Below, piece after piece: positions 12,925 to 13,761 of a stretch of 13,761 nt of DNA. The stretch spans positions 1 to 13,761 of the forward strand of contig CAKQKQ010000049.1 of NCBI GenBank assembly GCA_934249265.1, written 5' to 3'. The position numbers and the translations under genes were made by a program. The stretch comes from an uncultured Clostridia bacterium (GTDB taxonomy: Bacteria > Bacillota > Clostridia > Christensenellales > Borkfalkiaceae). How positions within the stretch are numbered: the first letter of the stretch is position 1; each line of letters begins with the position of its first letter. A model generated the notes under the pieces. The model saw only the letters and a program-made list of their open reading frames with translations, was not told the DNA's origin and ran no database searches.

Positions 12925-13761
12925 TTATTCTTTTGTGATTTCAAGGTATAATTCTTTAAGTTGCTTGTCGTCAACCGTGTTGGGTGCGTCGCACATAAGG
13001 TCGGATGCCGTTTGTACCTTGGGGAACGCGATTACGTCTTTAATAGAATCGGTCTTCGTCAAAAGCATAGTTAATCTATCGAGACCGAAAGCAAGTCCGC
13101 CGTGCGGGGGCGTGCCGTAATTGAACGCTCTTACAAACCAGCCGAATTTCTTTTCGATCGCTTCGTCGGTAAAGCCGAGCACCTTAAACATTTTTTCTTG
13201 TACTTTTCTGTCGTGAATACGTATAGAACCGCCACCCGACTCTTGTCCGTTGATTACAAGGTCGTATGCTTTTGCCCTCGCCTCGACGGGATTTGTGTCG
13301 ATAAGCGCGATATCTTCGTCCATGGGCGCGGTAAACGGGTGGTGAACAGCCATTAATCTGTTTTCTTCTTCGCTGTACTCGAACATCGGGAATTCGGTTA
13401 CCCACAAAATGTCGTAACTGTTTTTATCAACGAGCGAGAATTTGTCAGCCAAATGTAGTCTGAGTCCGCCGAGCGTGTTAAACACGACGTAATCTTTATC
13501 AGCCGCGAAGAAAAGAATATCTCCTTCTTCAAAATTCATTCTGTTTTGAATATTTTTAATATCCTCTTCGGTCAAGAATTTAAGGAAAGAAGCCTTAATT
13601 TGCTCGCCTTGCGGGTGACTCATCCAGCACAAACCCTTTGCGCCGAACGTCTTTGCAAGTTCTACCAAAGCGTCTACTTCCTTTCTGGAAAGTTTGCTTG
13701 CGAGACCCTTTGCATTGATCGCCCTTACGCTGCCCTTTACCATACCGTCGGCAATGTTGAT
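12925..13761 (-). CDS. aspS: Aspartate--tRNA ligase, C-terminal 278 residues
   Basis: The right window edge cuts the 5' part of this gene; the open frame continues past the Met at 13743. The visible part starts inside the GAD insertion domain of bacterial AspRS (GSVRAINAKG, then LRLHLADK). It continues through class II catalytic elements: WVTEFPMFEY, HHPFTAP, ESGGGSIRIHD, and motif 3 GLAFGLDRL (about visible residues 222-230), where the Arg contacts ATP. The end (VIAFPK, DLMCDAP) is standard for the family. It charges tRNA-Asp in the cytoplasm. The bacterial GAD domain rules out AsnRS or LysRS. Whether it is discriminating cannot be decided from this half. Confidence 0.96.
   Translation of the reverse strand: MNIADGMVKGSVRAINAKGLASKLSRKEVDALVELAKTFGAKGLCWMSHPQGEQIKASFLKFLTEEDIKNIQNRMNFEEGDILFFAADKDYVVFNTLGGLRLHLADKFSLVDKNSYDILWVTEFPMFEYSEEENRLMAVHHPFTAPMDEDIALIDTNPVEARAKAYDLVINGQESGGGSIRIHDRKVQEKMFKVLGFTDEAIEKKFGWFVRAFNYGTPPHGGLAFGLDRLTMLLTKTDSIKDVIAFPKVQTASDLMCDAPNTVDDKQLKELYLEITKE

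Overview
The window looks like a piece of chromosome from a Gram-positive, low-to-mid GC member of the Bacillota, most likely an uncultured Clostridia-type (gut-like) lineage. The evidence is: Bacillus-like sigma-A promoters; strong GGAGG ribosome binding sites; lipoproteins with lipoboxes and Listeria-Bacteroides (InlB B-type) repeats; tRNAs with encoded CCA; a MarR plus two-half-transporter ABC operon; and an intergenic two-hairpin repeat of a type common in Clostridia. The taxon itself is inference.

Region 1-5310 holds a three-gene minus-strand operon. It is transcribed from a promoter near 5178-5205 and encodes a small lipoprotein (246 aa), a large modular lipoprotein (1094 aa) and a secreted LamG plus calcineurin-type phosphoesterase cut by the left window edge. 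The ribosome binding sites of the second and third genes overlap the preceding stop codons, so the genes are probably translationally coupled. All three products are exported and all carry LamG/concanavalin-like beta-sandwich domains. Facing away from them is a 320-aa ArsR-type winged-helix regulator with a distinctive C-terminal domain (5310-6272). The divergent promoter region contains repeated AAACTA half-sites and a palindrome over the regulator's -35 box, which suggests a local control circuit.

Region 6273-7900 holds a repeat-rich spacer with a terminator, an AraC-type regulator with a GyrI-like C-terminal half (6628-7539), and a converging tRNA-Val/tRNA-Gly operon with its own promoter and terminator. 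Both plus-strand regulators have extended -10 promoters that sit 6-9 bases from the ATG, so their mRNAs are predicted to be leaderless. The protein genes on the minus strand whose starts are visible all have Shine-Dalgarno sequences.

Region 8025-12650 holds a short dispersed-repeat patch followed by a minus-strand operon: MarR regulator, then two ABC half-transporters that overlap by one base. The half-transporters have complementary degenerate and canonical ATP-site residues, the hallmark of a heterodimeric multidrug-type exporter. A consensus promoter with a MarR-like TTAG-N4-CTAA site at the transcription start lies upstream of the operon.

Region 12650-13761 holds an AT-rich spacer with short direct repeats and the C-terminal half of aspartyl-tRNA synthetase (aspS), cut by the right edge.

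The part most likely to be undescribed is the exported beta-sandwich/phosphoesterase operon and its divergent, probably leaderless, regulator.
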